The notes below the pieces were generated by a model, which saw nothing but the letters and a program-made list of their open reading frames with translations, had not been told where the DNA came from and made no database searches. The translations under genes were made by a program, and so were the position numbers. From Phoronis australis (taxonomy: Eukaryota > Phoronida > Phoronidae), in assembly GCA_002633005.1 (NCBI GenBank), contig NMRA01000084.1:174320-234319 (forward strand): 60,000 bases of DNA. The letters are read 5' to 3'. Positions 23,638 through 35,654 of this stretch are shown piece after piece. Each line of letters starts with the position of its first letter. Within the stretch, counting starts at the first letter, position 1.

Positions 23638-25120
23638 TCAGGTGTCACAAGAAATGAACCACTTTTTGAGAAGTCATTTCTCAGCATTTGACCAACCGAA
23701 TTACTTAAAAAATTTCAAAATGTATCTTCAAGGTATCGTCAACAAGTCCGCAAAGTATATTAGAGAAATATAAATAGTTATAGAAGAACTGTGAAATTCA
23801 AAAAGCGGAGTGAAAAATTTAATATCATTGTGCCTTTCACCGTTTTCATGCTGTGCTAGCATCTGTCAGTCAAAAAATTGCCTGCCTGTCTACTGTATTT
23901 TATTGTCAGATCTGTATCCAAATCAGTGATCAATTTACAATTGGAACCTGTTTCAAGGAGAAAGAGTGGAGCGCAAGAAGAATCGTAAATGAGTTCCCAT
24001 GAAAACGGTGGAGTCATGCAACTGTAAATAGACTTGTTGCTAAAACGCGCAGCACAGGGTCTGTTGCTCGTAAAAGTGGCAATGGGAGACCAAAAACTGC
24101 ATGATCGAAAGAAAAGTAAGATCGTGTTAAGGAACTGAATCAATCTCAAGAGAACAACCCGGGGAATCCCAAATTTCTGAGAGAAGTCGCAAACAATTTA
24201 CAAGTGAGCAAGTCTTTTGTGCAAACAATGGCGAAAAAATGGAGTTAAAATCCTGTAAAAGAATGTGGGCATCACGGAGACATCAAAAAAGAAAAACCCG
24301 ATGCCGCTACTTGCATGACAGCTATTCAGTCACTGCTGAAAAAGCCTTAACGTAGAAATCGCTAAATGGGTCGTGCTTATGGTAAACAAGAACGAGAAAT
24401 TCAGCGTTCTCGATTCTATCAATTTTTCAAAAAGTATATTGATGATTTCTGCAGGAGTATCTTGGGAAGGAAAAAGCAAATTTTAATTTTACTGACTCAG
24501 ATAGAACCAATGTTAACAGTCAACGCTACATGCAGTTATTGGATGAAAATCTTCTCCCGGATTGCAGGCGATCCTGGAAACAATTACGTGTTTTAGCAAA
24601 ATGAGGCTCCTTCACACACGAGCAAGATAACCCACGCTCATCTGGAGGAGGCCGCACAGAAATTCATCCAAAAAGGATGAATGGCCTCCACTCAGTCCTG
24701 GCAATCCAATGGACTATGTCATAGGGACTGTCTGAATGAGGAAGTTCACCGGGCAGTGAGAGGCAAACTGACTGAGCAAGTGTTAAAAGACAGGGTAATT
24801 ATGTCACGGGAGGGAATCTCGATGGAAGAAATACGGAAAAGCATTCTTGGTTGGAAGAAACAGCTCCGTTTATTAGTGGAGGAAGATGGAATCCACATTA
24901 AACATGGACTGAAATAAGCGAGCTTCCCTTTGACATTTTATTTTTTGACCAGATGTTTTTAATTTAACAGTACTCGCGCAATTGGACACACATCTCTTTG
25001 ATATCTTGCACAATTGTTGATGGTATCATTAGGTTCATCTGTAAGAAATACAAAAGATATCGATATATCCGTTGCTGAGAAATTACTTGTCAAAAAGTGA
25101 CTCATTTTTGCGACACATGA
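23638..25120 (+). mobile_element. Mariner/Tc1-like element, complete ends
   Basis: Imperfect terminal inverted repeats of about 45 bp: the left end reads TCAGGTGTCACAAGAAATGA and the right end, reversed, TCATGTGTCGCAAAAATGAG. Both continue into CACTTTTTGA and ATTTCTCAGCA. Each end is flanked by TA (23636-23637 and 25121-25122), the target of the superfamily. The length of 1483 bases is normal for a full-length element. The interior holds the dead transposase 23943-24917 on the + strand. Confidence 0.9.
23943..24917 (+). pseudogene. Mariner/Tc1-like transposase, multiply disrupted
   Basis: DDE transposase remnants in order: the first helix-turn-helix and GSVARKSGNGRPKTA linker (to 24102), the second HTH with S-Q-E-N-N-P-G and L-R-E-V-A-N-N-L-Q-V-S-K-S-F-V (24138-24247), V-N-S-Q-R-Y and L-L-D-E-N-L-L-P (about 24510-24560), QQNEAPSHT (24597-24625), EWPPLSPGNPMDY (24679 on), and the C-terminal IRKSILGWKKQLR ending at TAA 24915-24917. 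At least three stops and several frameshifts are present. The second catalytic Asp is Asn (QQN rather than QQD), and the SPD-x-NP motif has lost its Asp, so the copy is inactive. Confidence 0.9.
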
Positions 25121-25122
25121 TA

Positions 25123-27609
25123 TTTCGGCCTTCTCAAACACGACACAATGCATGCACACATGAACTTTAACGGATAATTTTACTCGTGCAGACTTACCAC
25201 GTCCAAATAAGAGCGGAATGTCGCTAGTGTTATCTCTAAAGTTCGACGCTCTGTTTTTCATGGTTGAGGAACTTTTTAGTTTAAGTCACAAGAACATACC
25301 ACTGCCATGAGTCCACTCAAATTTCCCCGATATGAAAAGACTCCTGTGGTTCGACCTTAAGAATAAATGCGTTTTGAAATTCTTGGGTGAAACTGAACTA
25401 AAATCGCATCCTAGCACCAGTGCAGCTTCACGGCAAACTTAGTCGATACGATTCGTGCCCCATCAGTAAAACACAACAGAGATCAACAATTGCACAAATG
25501 TTGTGTCCGATATCTTTATGACCTTCATTTGCCCCTTGTACTGACCTGGACTTCAGTCGTAAATAGAATTATCGTGTTTTTCTCTCATCCACTTGTCTTT
25601 GCAATAGAATCTGTTCATACGCAACTGAGAAATGAATTGTCACTCCGTGATCAGTTAACGAACTCAAACTCTATCCTCTCTGTATTTTGCATTGTTTATT
25701 AATTGGCTACCGAAAAACCGAATGATTGAATTAAACCAAGTTACTCTCATAAAATTGGTCTCGCATAACACTTTACCGTAATAGGATCCCAGTTCCGTTG
25801 CCAATAAGAATGTTGGAAACACCAGCGTCTTAAAAAAGCGCCTGAGAACTTTTTAGAGAAGTTGGCCAATCTAAAATAAGGAATTCGAAAGTAGCGAATG
25901 TACGCATCATTGTTTGTCAGTTGAGTTGCTGCCATGGCCTATTTCGCAGCTATTCAGATAAGTGTGATAATGTATTTAAACCTCAAAGAGCTTGCTTGAG
26001 AACTGAACAAAATTGACAGCTCATAGGAGTGCTGCTTTCAGAACACGGCACACACTACAGTGTATATGTTCACACATCTTTTGGTTGTGCTGTTAACGTA
26101 CTCATGAATAACGGTAAAATGCCACTGACCAACGCAATTCAAATCCCTCGTGATGGGCTGATATCTACCAAACATCATTTCAACTGATTATATATGTAGG
26201 CCTACTGGTCTTTGCATCGTGCCGACACGTACGGCTAAACCAGATCATAGATGTAAGTTACTATGGCAATATTTATGTATATTCTGCAAGTGATGTAAAT
26301 CAACCAAACGTTGTCTGTTATATTGACCGGGAATAGCTGTTGGTACTTCCGAGACCCTAATATGGTCTCATGATCGATGTACCTTGATTTTTTATCGTCC
26401 ACGTATGCTTCTTCCTTTGTTCTCTNAAAAAAAAAAAAAAACCCGAGACATGCGCCTTCCTGAGCATGCATTTGTGAGATATAATTCAATCAATATAGTA
26501 TCACGGAAACATCACGAAGGTGATCAGGTGTTCTATAAGCTGGCCGTTGATGATGAATATATCGCTTAATTGTTTCCTGCTATCTAAGATAAACTGAGCT
26601 GTTCTCTTGTTTGATTTTGCGTCATTTTCACGTTTTGGCCGAAATAAAAAAATTAATAATGATTTACGTAGTGCTGTAAATAACTAAACTTTTTGAGTAA
26701 TATTACCTGGATACGGAGCTGATCAATCCTAATCCCTCTCAACTCTGCGAGAGCATACAACGGTTGCATCCATTGTCGGAGCCCTACAATTAACCCAAAC
26801 ATCCAATATTGTAAAATGTTCAAGTTTAAAAAAATTCACCTGTGGTCAATTGAATCGGAAAAATTCCAAGACCTGCGAATTGAAAAAATGACGTGACTGT
26901 ACATTTCTATTCCTATATGTGGATTTAAATCGCGTCATAGTAATGTAAGATACGTGCTCACTAAACTTCCCCATACAGTACGTCGACGAGATTTTACCAA
27001 CATACGGCGTCCATGAAGACTAATAATCCTTACTTACATGTACATGAATTGAACTTGTTGCTGCTTGAAATAGCTACCATGAATTAATTTCAACCATCTT
27101 AATACAATCCTTTGTGAACATGACGTCCAACACTATCCGTATACATGTGTATACTTGAGAGGACCCTGCTTTGACTGGAAAGTACATTTATCAATTCACG
27201 TATGCACATGGTCAGTCACACGGCATTATTTCAACGATGTTTTGTCGAATCATAGGCAGACGATCTTCAATTTGACGTTGTTTAGGGACATATATGTATG
27301 CCTTTTGATAAAAATCATTGAAATTTGTTCCTCAACAGTTTAGAGTAATGATAGTCATACATTTGGTGAATGAGATCAAAAGTCCAATCGTAAGCCTACT
27401 CTGTAGCAGGCTGAGTTTCGGTCTTAGCTTAGACCGATCTTTGTCTTAATTTTGTCTTAATGAATTTCATGACAACACGTTTTTAGCACAGTTAGTTTGG
27501 CGCTAGTTAAATAAGAAAAAGCTTCATTAAACAGGTCTCAACAGTTTATGAATTCTGTAGCTTGCAATCGGTCTGTTTAACATGGACCCACACACCCACG
27601 CGTACATGC
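25123..27609. other. Spacer without recognised genes
   Basis: AT-rich DNA. A single N followed by a poly(A) run at 26426 is a likely assembly join. No recognised domain. Confidence 0.45.
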
Positions 27610-27645
27610 ACGCACACACACACACACGTGTATATACACACAATA
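27610..27645. repeat. CA/TA microsatellite
   Basis: CACACACACACACACACGTGTATATACACACAA directly abuts the left end of the short TIR element copy. Confidence 0.85.
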
Positions 27646-28701
27646 GTCGGTGGGCCAGATTTTGTAGGGCCTCTAGAAAATGGTTTTTGTGAGTACTTTA
27701 GGGGGGCAATTTTATTTTGGTGTTTTAAATTCATTTATTAGAGTGTTTTCAAAATCTAAAAAGTTCCCACATATAAAGTTGCACATTTTTGAGAAATTTG
27801 AGTTTGAAGTTACCTAATAATCACCAAAGAGCTTAGTAAACTTATGTTTGTAAAAACAACAGTTTTGGTGACTTTTTTGTAAAACAAGTCATATGGTCCC
27901 ATCAGTGCCATTGTATTGAACAATATTACACTCACATTACATGTTTTACTATTGTAAATTAATTGTAAACAGTGAAATTTAAAAAATGTAAAGAGACACA
28001 TAGTGGCAGAAATGCAAACTAAGTCTGAATGTTACTAGGAAGTTATTCTGGCATTGTCAGGCAACAAAAATAACACAAAACACTTGAGACTGGGCAAAAT
28101 TTGTGCCTCAATGACTAAAACATTGACTAATGGTGTAAAATACAGCTTGTTTGCATAATACACCAGAAATACGTTACAGTACAAAAACAATATAGTTGAA
28201 TGATTTCTGTGAGTGTGCAAAGACTGTATGAAAATAATAGATTATTCTGACAGCGTTTATCAAGCAGTATGAGACAAATACATGACAATGATCAAAGTAT
28301 GTACTTTCTATGACTTAATCAACAAATAAAATTAAGTTTTTAATACNGGAAGCTTTCCTAAGGTTCTTTAGGCTCTGACATCACAATTTTGTGCTGTTTG
28401 ATAAACCTTGAATTATTCAGGCATCACACTCCAAGGGAGCAGCCATATTGAAGTAACTAAGCACAACAATACAATCTGGCTCTCTGATTAGTCAATTCAA
28501 TAGAAAAGCGCCATCAAGTGGCAGGAATGTGCATCATATTTTGTGCAACAAAAACACCTTTTTTAAAAAAATGTGCAAGTGTAGACGTGAGAACTTTTTG
28601 GAATTTGATTCATAGGTATGTTATATAGCCACATAGAAAAAACTAGGTTGCCCCCCCAAAGTACTCACAAGGATGAACGCTATGAGACCTGGCCCACCGG
28701 C
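27646..28701. mobile_element. TA-flanked terminal-inverted-repeat element, short copy
   Basis: Starts GTCGGTGGGCC after TA (27644-27645) and ends GGCCCACCGGC before TA (28702-28703). It aligns closely to 2206-2930 and 3985-4330 of the long copy, lacking the middle kilobase. The junction sits at a single N (28347), followed by about 25 bases not found in the long copy. The deletion may therefore be real or may be an assembly collapse. Inserted next to a CA/GT microsatellite (27610-27645). Confidence 0.8.
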
Positions 28702-28779
28702 TAATATACATTGTACATATGCAGGCATGCATGTATACGTGTGTGTGTGGTCACTTGTTGTCGTCACTTTTCAGGGCGT

Positions 28780-30030
28780 TGGGGGAGGGGGGGGGGGTCA
28801 ATTTGCTCCTGCGCCTGTGGTCAGGAAGAGGTAGCTTTTCTGTATTTTGGGGGAAGAACTTTTCTGGATGATATCTAGAGAACTGATTGACTGATTTCAA
28901 TGAAACTTGTGATACCGATGCGCCCGTAAGATTTGATTTTCGGGTGCCGGGCCACTGTAGCACCTCCTAGTATCCAAATTTTCTTGACGTGGGGGTCTCA
29001 AATGTTGTTTTGGAGAAAAGAGCGCTTTCTGATGGTATCTAAATAACCGTTTGGCAGATTTCATTGACACTTGACACAGTGGTATACGAATATGATGGAT
29101 TGCTCCGGCACTATTGGCCGGAATCGACTACTTCAGTGCACCCCAGTGGCCATTTGTGTGAAATTGCTTCCAGATGATACATAGAGAACCCAGTAGAGGA
29201 TTTCAATGAAAGTTTGTGAAGCAGCGACACAATTAAATTTTCAGGCGGATTCGAATACAGCAACTCCTTCTAGTTTTCGACATGGAGCTTTTAAGTGTTG
29301 TTTGGGGGAAGAGCACTTCCGGACGATATCTAAACAACCGATTAATAGACTGCATTTAAACAGAGGCATGTTATAATTTTGGTGTGGATTCGACAACAGC
29401 AGCGCCTTTTGATAGCTATTTTATGTGAGAGCGTTTTCGGATGGCGTAGAGAACCCATTGAATACGATTTCTGTAAAATATGGCGCAGAGGCATATGATG
29501 CCAATGCAAGGGGGATCATTCAATTTGCGGGCGGATTTAACCATTGCGGCACCTCATATAGTGAGTATTTTGTTCTCGTCAAGGAGGCTTTTGTCAAGTG
29601 TTGCTTGGGTGAATAGCGTTTCCAGGTGATATCAATAGAACCGACAGATGGATCTTGATAAAACTTGATTCAGAGGTTTACGATGTCGCTTCGTCGGCCT
29701 CATTTTATTTCGGATGGATTCAACCAATTCAGCATCTCCCGATGAAGCACTTGATGGATTTTAATAAAACTTGACATAGAGATATGTGATGTCAATGCAC
29801 CATCACCATTAAATGACTGGGCGGTTTCAATTAATACAACGTCTCCCAGGGTTTTCGTGTGTTTCTAGGGTAAGAGCATTTCTGGATGCTATGTTAAAAG
29901 ACAGATGTCAGATTTCAACGAAACTTGACTCAGCGGCATGTGACAACAGTGCATTTGATTTGCGGGCTGGTTCGACTTCTGCAGCAGCTCCTAGTCAAAG
30001 TGGCGTTGCTCTTGTCTACGAATAAAATAG
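28780..30030. repeat. Degenerate long-unit tandem array
   Basis: A block centred on TTCTGGATGATATCTAGAGAAC, an ATTTCAATGAAACTTG phrase, a CGGGCGGATTCAACA phrase and AGCACCTCCTAG recurs about every 140-200 bases: near 28861, 29029, 29168, 29316, 29432, 29619 and 29880. Units are strongly diverged, so this is an old minisatellite-like array. It begins after a poly(G) run (28784-28797). No ends of a carrier element were identified. Confidence 0.7.
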
Positions 30031-30695
30031 CTTAGAAAGTAATGTAAGCCTACTACTACAACCCGGGAAATATTTCTTCGTAGCGGAAGTCGCCGTACAG
30101 TGTTTGGGCCAATCAGAAGACAGATTGAAGTTTCAGTGGTCGTAGTATAACCATTATGTCCAATATTGAACAAAAGCCCTATACATAAGTACGTTATAAG
30201 TAAGGTGGAGCATCAAGTGTAGAATTAATTGCTATTTATTTGTTTTGTTTTGTTGTAATTTGTTGTTTTGAAACTATTTTTTATTTGCTCGGCATTTGAC
30301 CTGTGCGAGAATTGTTTTATCAAAAGATGTTTTCTTGCGTATCACAACAAGGTTATTGTATGAATGACCTACACGTACGTACACCCCGGCCAGCACAGTC
30401 TGGATGTACTGGAGTCGTGGCACGCAGAAACATTTTAACAAACGTTCATTTCTGTGGAAAAATATAGCACAGTTCATGATACGAATAAACACAGTTTATA
30501 ACAATGATGTGGGAACGCGGTTCCAGCAATGCGGGGATAGTCGTGGTAGTATAGTTGGGTAAATTACCCTTTTTCTTGGTTGAACGGTAGCTAATTGGCT
30601 AACAAGGTAGCAATAGGAAGTTGATGGAGAGCAGCATATTCTAACACAGTCGTTGAGTTGCTTCTGACACACAAAGTTTATTAACTCTAGCTACA

Positions 30696-30710
30696 ATGTG
30701 TGTGTGTGTG

Positions 30711-30770
<60 letters not shown>

Positions 30771-30913
30771 NGGGTGTATATTGTTCCGGGGCATATACCC
30801 AATGGGGCATATATAGTTGCGGGCTATATATTATATATATACCCCGGAACGAGGTCTCAAAATTTTACCCCACTGCAAGGTTTCAAATAATAACCCCATA
30901 TCTGCATACAAAC

Positions 30914-30955
<42 letters not shown>
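30696..30955. repeat. AT/GT microsatellites around a small inverted repeat
   Basis: (GT)n then (TA)n at 30696-30770, an N at 30771, and another (TA)n at 30915-30951. Between them GTTCCGGGGCATATA (30783) and its near reverse complement TATATACCCCGGAAC (to about 30846) form a 14-of-15 inverted pair. Confidence 0.85.
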
Positions 30956-30956
<1 letters not shown>

Positions 30957-31259
30957 ATAGAAATATGTGTGGGTGGTGAGTGCAAAACAACAACAACAAC
31001 AATATTTAAAGATCCGGTGATTTCATCCAACTATACATGTAGAATGAGGTTATTTGTAGCCAATAATCATTGGGTTTGCTGCAGTATGTTGGAAGATGAC
31101 CTCCATCGATGTACTATAAATTGCATAAGAAATTGTTGTATAGGAAGTAATTAGTTGCTGTATCTTGCCTTACATGGCCATGTTACTTGTATGTATATAT
31201 ATTGATGCGACCATAGAATGAAACATTCTGATTGATATTCTAGTATTACGGAAACATGG

Positions 31260-31607
31260 CGTTATTTTATTAACCGGCATGTCACACTGACCAACAAATC
31301 CACTTCGTGCACAATGATCCACCAATCAACAACAGGTTATGGGAAGTGCTTACTGTTTGTCGGCGATGAAAGCGTTTGACTTATGGTAGGTGTAATGGCT
31401 TGCGGAGAGAGGAGTGAAGAAGACATCTTTACTTGAACACTTTTGGCTAACTACTGTACAACAACATATATTTGCAATACACAAGACCACATGCATATGA
31501 GTCACATTTCATAGAACTGCTTGACAAGACTTATATAATAACCAATTCTAACTAATTGTGCCATATAAGGTAAGTGTAGCTCCAGTACAAATCACAATAC
31601 TATTACA
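31260..31607 (-). mobile_element. 3' LTR of a Ty3/gypsy-like element
   Basis: On the minus strand the LTR starts TGTAATAG directly after a polypurine tract (AGAGAAAAGGGGA, 31608-31620) and ends TTAATAAAATAACG at about 31260. The end is shared with a fragment at 33289-33367, where it reads CA, so the terminal A is mutated here. Length about 348 bases. Confidence 0.6.
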
Positions 31608-31872
31608 TCCCCTTTTCTCTGAAAAACAAGAAAGTAGCACTAAGAAACCTAAATTAACAACAGTTAAAAACGATAAACAAATTACCATCCTAACAGATAT
31701 TTCACTCAACAAGACTACCAGCTAAGTGCTAAAATAATAAACAAATAGTATCTAACCATACAGACTAATCAAATTACAAAAGTTGCTATTCTTGCAAACT
31801 GATACTCAGCAATACACACTTACTGCCAAGAAGTTATATAATCATTAAACCTGGAGGATTTCTTGATTTACC

Positions 31873-33288
31873 TTTCTGCCCCTGTAACTACAGGTTTTGA
31901 TTTAATCTCTGGTGAATCATTACCAGTGTCACTTGTTGATTGAATGGGATTTTCTGTTGGTTTAGTATTTCTGTCGTAATACTTCTTTTTTCTCATTTGA
32001 TAATTGGACATTTGTGAATGCACTTCATCAGGTTAATTGCTTCAGGTTTCAGCAACGCATTCGAAGTAGGTAATATTGTCCTGGTACGTCTACCCATTAA
32101 TCTTTGAACTGGGGACCCAATAATTCCGTCTCTTGGTGTATTTCTCAAGCCAAATATATATCACCATTTGTTTCACTTGTTTTCATTATCAATTGCTTGA
32201 TAACATGAACAGATTTCTCTGCAAGACCATTTGCCTGCTGGTGACCTGGAGATGATGTTAAGTGGATAATACGATAGTTTTCCACACATTCTCTGAAAAT
32301 TCTGTAGAAAACTGAGGCCCATTACCTGACACTAACTTCACCATAATGCCATAACGTGCAATATTTGCTTTGATATGTTTAATCACTGTAAAAGCATTCG
32401 TAGAAGGTAATGGGGACACTTCAATGAATCCTGAATAATAATCTACCATCAACAGGTAGTGTCTGTTTCCATATTCAAACAAATCACATGCAACCGTGTT
32501 CCATGGAATAATAGATTTCTCAAACAATTTCATTGGCTCTGTTGGCTGGTAGTTTCGATGTTTCAAACATGCAGCACATCTGCCAATCATATCTTAAATT
32601 TGTTTGTTCATACCTGGCCAAAATATAATATCACGAGCTCTTTGTTTTGTCCGTGTCATTCCCGTATGTGATTGGTGTAGCACACGTAACATGTGCCGAC
32701 GGAGCGTAGCGGGAATACATACTTTATCTGCTCTGAAAATAACACCATTGTAAGTAGCTAATTGATCTCTGCAATCCCAATAAGGTAATGCGATGTGAGG
32801 TACTTGTGACCTATGTTCTGGCCAACCATTCAAAATTAATTGCTCTACACACTGCAGTTCATCATCATCACATGTTGCCATAGCAATCTTATCATGCACA
32901 CAATTTGCTAGAGTATCAACCTTACAAACTATGGGCTCATCATCCATGATAGCATGTCATCACCATTGTGAGGTAATCTACTCAAACAATCAGGTAAACC
33001 AATAGTAGTACCTTTTTGCACAACATATTGAATGAGTATGGTTGAAGTTTCAGGATCATTCTTTGAATTCTCATCGGAGACATGCCTATTGGCTTCTTAA
33101 ATAAACTCTCTAAAGGCTTATAGTCTGATTCAATTGTGACTTCAGGCATACCGTAAGTCAACTTGTGAAATCGAATGCACCCAAAACATACAGCTAACAT
33201 CTCTTTCTCTATTTGAGCATCTGTTCTGAGGGTGTTAGCGCCCTAGAGGCATAAACAACAATGCCATCATTGATAGTTTCTTGTACGG
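31873..33288 (-). pseudogene. Ty3/gypsy-like pol remnant: RNase H tail and integrase
   Basis: Minus strand, in order: ASRALTPSEQ and A-Q-I-E-K-E-M-L-A (RNase H, about 33150-33265), an S-D-Y-K-P-L-E motif, L-P-D-C-L-S-R-L-P, an H-x3-H...C-x2-C integrase zinc finger (to C-A-A-C near 32575), then the catalytic core with W-N-T-V-A-C-D-L-F, V-D-Y-Y-S-G-F-I-E and G-N-G-P-Q-F, Q-Q-A-N-G-L-A-E-K, and L-R-N-T-P with L-M-G-R-R-T-R-T toward the end. The core Asp after V-S-G is Asn. At least four frameshifts or stops are present. Gag, protease and most reverse transcriptase are missing; the pol begins abruptly next to LTR sequence at 33289. Confidence 0.9.
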
Positions 33289-33367
33289 TGTTATTTTATT
33301 AATCGGCTTATCACACTGACCAAAAAATCCACTTCGTCCACAATGTTCCACCAACCATCAACATAGT
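33289..33367 (-). mobile_element. 5' LTR fragment of the gypsy-like element
   Basis: TGTTATTTTATTAATCGGCT and onward matches 31260-31336 at about 85 percent identity in the same orientation. On the minus strand it is the downstream end of the LTR, directly joined to pol without a primer binding site, gag or protease. Weak similarity may continue to about 33440. Confidence 0.6.
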
Positions 33368-33736
33368 GTTCCACTGCATGCCTGCTGAGAGGTATCTATT
33401 TGGTCATGAGTCGGTGTAACCACTAGAAGCACACGTTTTTAACCCTTATTAAATGGTTTAAATAAACGCGTTACGATTCCGACCCGAAGATCACACCGCC
33501 ATTTTGAACTAACTGCGAAACCGGAAGTACAGCTCATTCAGGAACCCAGGCTTAGTACAGGGATATACCCAGGTTTCAAAACCCTACTCGCCAGCTGGGC
33601 GAGTGAACCAGAAAATCTACTCGCCCAGCCCAAAGTTCAGTCGCCCGGCCGTTTGCGTCTGTCACCACCGAAACTTGTAATCAGTGTAAACCAAAGTCAT
33701 CGCTTCTTGCGTTGACGTCACCATCTGTTAGAGCCT

Positions 33737-34264
33737 CGCTGGTTCCCTATGTGCCTAGCCACCGCGCAGGTGCAGAGGCACGCGCTTTAGAATTGGTTGA
33801 CGTAACCTCAACCGTCATTGGTTAGCTTTACAACACCGTGAAAAATGGCGGGCTGTGAACGATGTTTAGAATTATCATGCAAGTGGCGTCGCAGCAACTA
33901 TTTCGTTTCTGTAATGATGTTCAATAGCCGCGTGCTTGAAGCGCATACACGTACAAAAAAAACATACCTGGCCTATTTAACCGATGTGTTATTCATACTG
34001 TATGAATACAGGACAGTATCGTAAACAAATGTCATCGACAGAAGAAAGATGTTCTCCGAAAATGCGCCACCGCAATTTTTAGGATTCACATTTCACGAAC
34101 ATAAATTTTAAGCACCGATTTGTCTATACAACAAGCCACATTTACACTTCAGTCTATCAGTCATGCCAGTTTGTTTGCTTAAAGCGCTGCCTGTTGATAT
34201 TTCGACTAGCCAATCAGAAACGCCGGTGTAAAAATATCCCGAGAAAAATTAAGTGATACCTGGG
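33737..34264 (+). mobile_element. MITE of the CGCTGGTTCCC family, right end truncated
   Basis: Starts CGCTGGTTCCCTATGTGCC and runs through ATTCATACTGTATGAATACA, ACAAATGTCATCGACAG, CACCGATTTGTC and GGTGTAAAAATATC to GTGATACCTGGG. It aligns in reverse to 49032-49470 plus 50367-50489. The expected second terminal repeat is missing: the sequence meets the next element at 34265. Confidence 0.7.
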
Positions 34265-35654
34265 CGAGGTACCAACATTTGACCATAGGAGCACTTAGAG
34301 TAGGGGCCATGTGTTGTTGCTGAAGCACCTTTCCTGCTGGCAGTTTCTATGGTCATTATACAAAAATAGCTGCAGTATTAATCATCAATTAATGGGTTGT
34401 TTTTTGACACTTCCTGGTATCCCAAAGTTTTAGTGTTGTCAGGTATTTTCCAAAATGTCGTTACTTTCCGCCATCATCCATTTGGCACTAAGTGTAAGTA
34501 ACCCTGTTATTAATTTTAAGCAAGTAGAGAGTTCAGTACACGCGAAAGTATCACGGTAATACAAGAACTCGCCACAAACTGCAAACTGATCACGTGATCA
34601 CAGCACCCTCCTTATCGAAATCCTTGATTTTACAAAGCTCTACCAAAATTTAAACGGTATCTTCGTTATCTGATTAATTTATCAAATATTTACAACTGAA
34701 TGAAGTGGTGAGAGTTCTGGAGGCGGCACGCAAAACACAGAATGGGTTATTGTCTGTCACAGCTGGGCCATTTAGTAATCAGTAACTTCTATTTGAATCT
34801 CATGGAATTGTTTATTGTGTCATCTCGAATACACATATATGAGCTAGCTCCTTTTTAGGTCTCGTTTTTGAGTTTACGCCGGACCCTTTCCAGAGGACAA
34901 TTTGTCTTCCGTGGATCATCCAGTGTTTGTTTTTAGTCAGCCGGTGCCACGAATATCTAATGTAGCTAAAATTTTCAATGGCATGCCGTGGTTGGTATTT
35001 TTTAGCATTTCAGACGTCAAGACCAATGTCATAGGGAATTTAGTGATCACTGACATGTATTCTTTCACATGGAATTGTTTCTTGCGGTACCTCGAATGTA
35101 TGAGCTAGTCCATTTTCAGGGCTCCTTTGGGGGTTTCTGGCGGTCCCCTTCCAGAGTGGAATTTGTCTGTCATGGTCATTCGGTGTTCAGTGCGGTACTT
35201 TTGTTCGTTTTAAATTAGTTAAGATGGTACCTCGAATTTCTAAACTAGCTCAAAAATTAAATGGCATAAGGCGATTGACATTTTTAGGGGTTTCTGGAGG
35301 GCACAACCCAGAGTGTATTTTGTCTGTCACCGGCATTTAGTGATCAGTGACATGTATTGAATCACGTGGATTTTTGCGTGGTACCTCAAATGCATGAGCT
35401 AACTCATTTTTTTTTGGGGGGGGTCCCTTTTTGTTTCTGCTGGACACATTCCAGAGTGCAACTTGTCTATCATGGGTCATTCGGTGTTCGGTGTGGCATT
35501 ATTGTCCGTTTTAAATCACATTGTTGGTACTCTTGTAAGGTCACCAGGGGTCACACCCAGATCGCAGACAACGGTAGACGTCCATATCTGTATGTACTGA
35601 GGCGGACTCTAAGTGCTCCTATGGTCAGATGTTGGTAAATTGCAATGTACCTCG
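34265..35654. mobile_element. 1.39-kb inverted-repeat element with internal minisatellite
   Basis: The left end CGAGGTACCAACATTTGACC, continuing ATAGGAGCACTTAGAGT (to 34301), matches the reverse complement of the right end 35606-35654, apart from a 12-base insertion. The interior (34708-35560) repeats a block with TTCTGGCGGTCCCC, CCAGAGTGGAATTTGTCTGT and ATTCGGTGTTCAGTG at about 34708, 34873, 35134, 35292 and 35436, with spacings of 144-261 bases. No coding region is recognisable, so it is non-autonomous. Target duplication not found. Confidence 0.75.
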
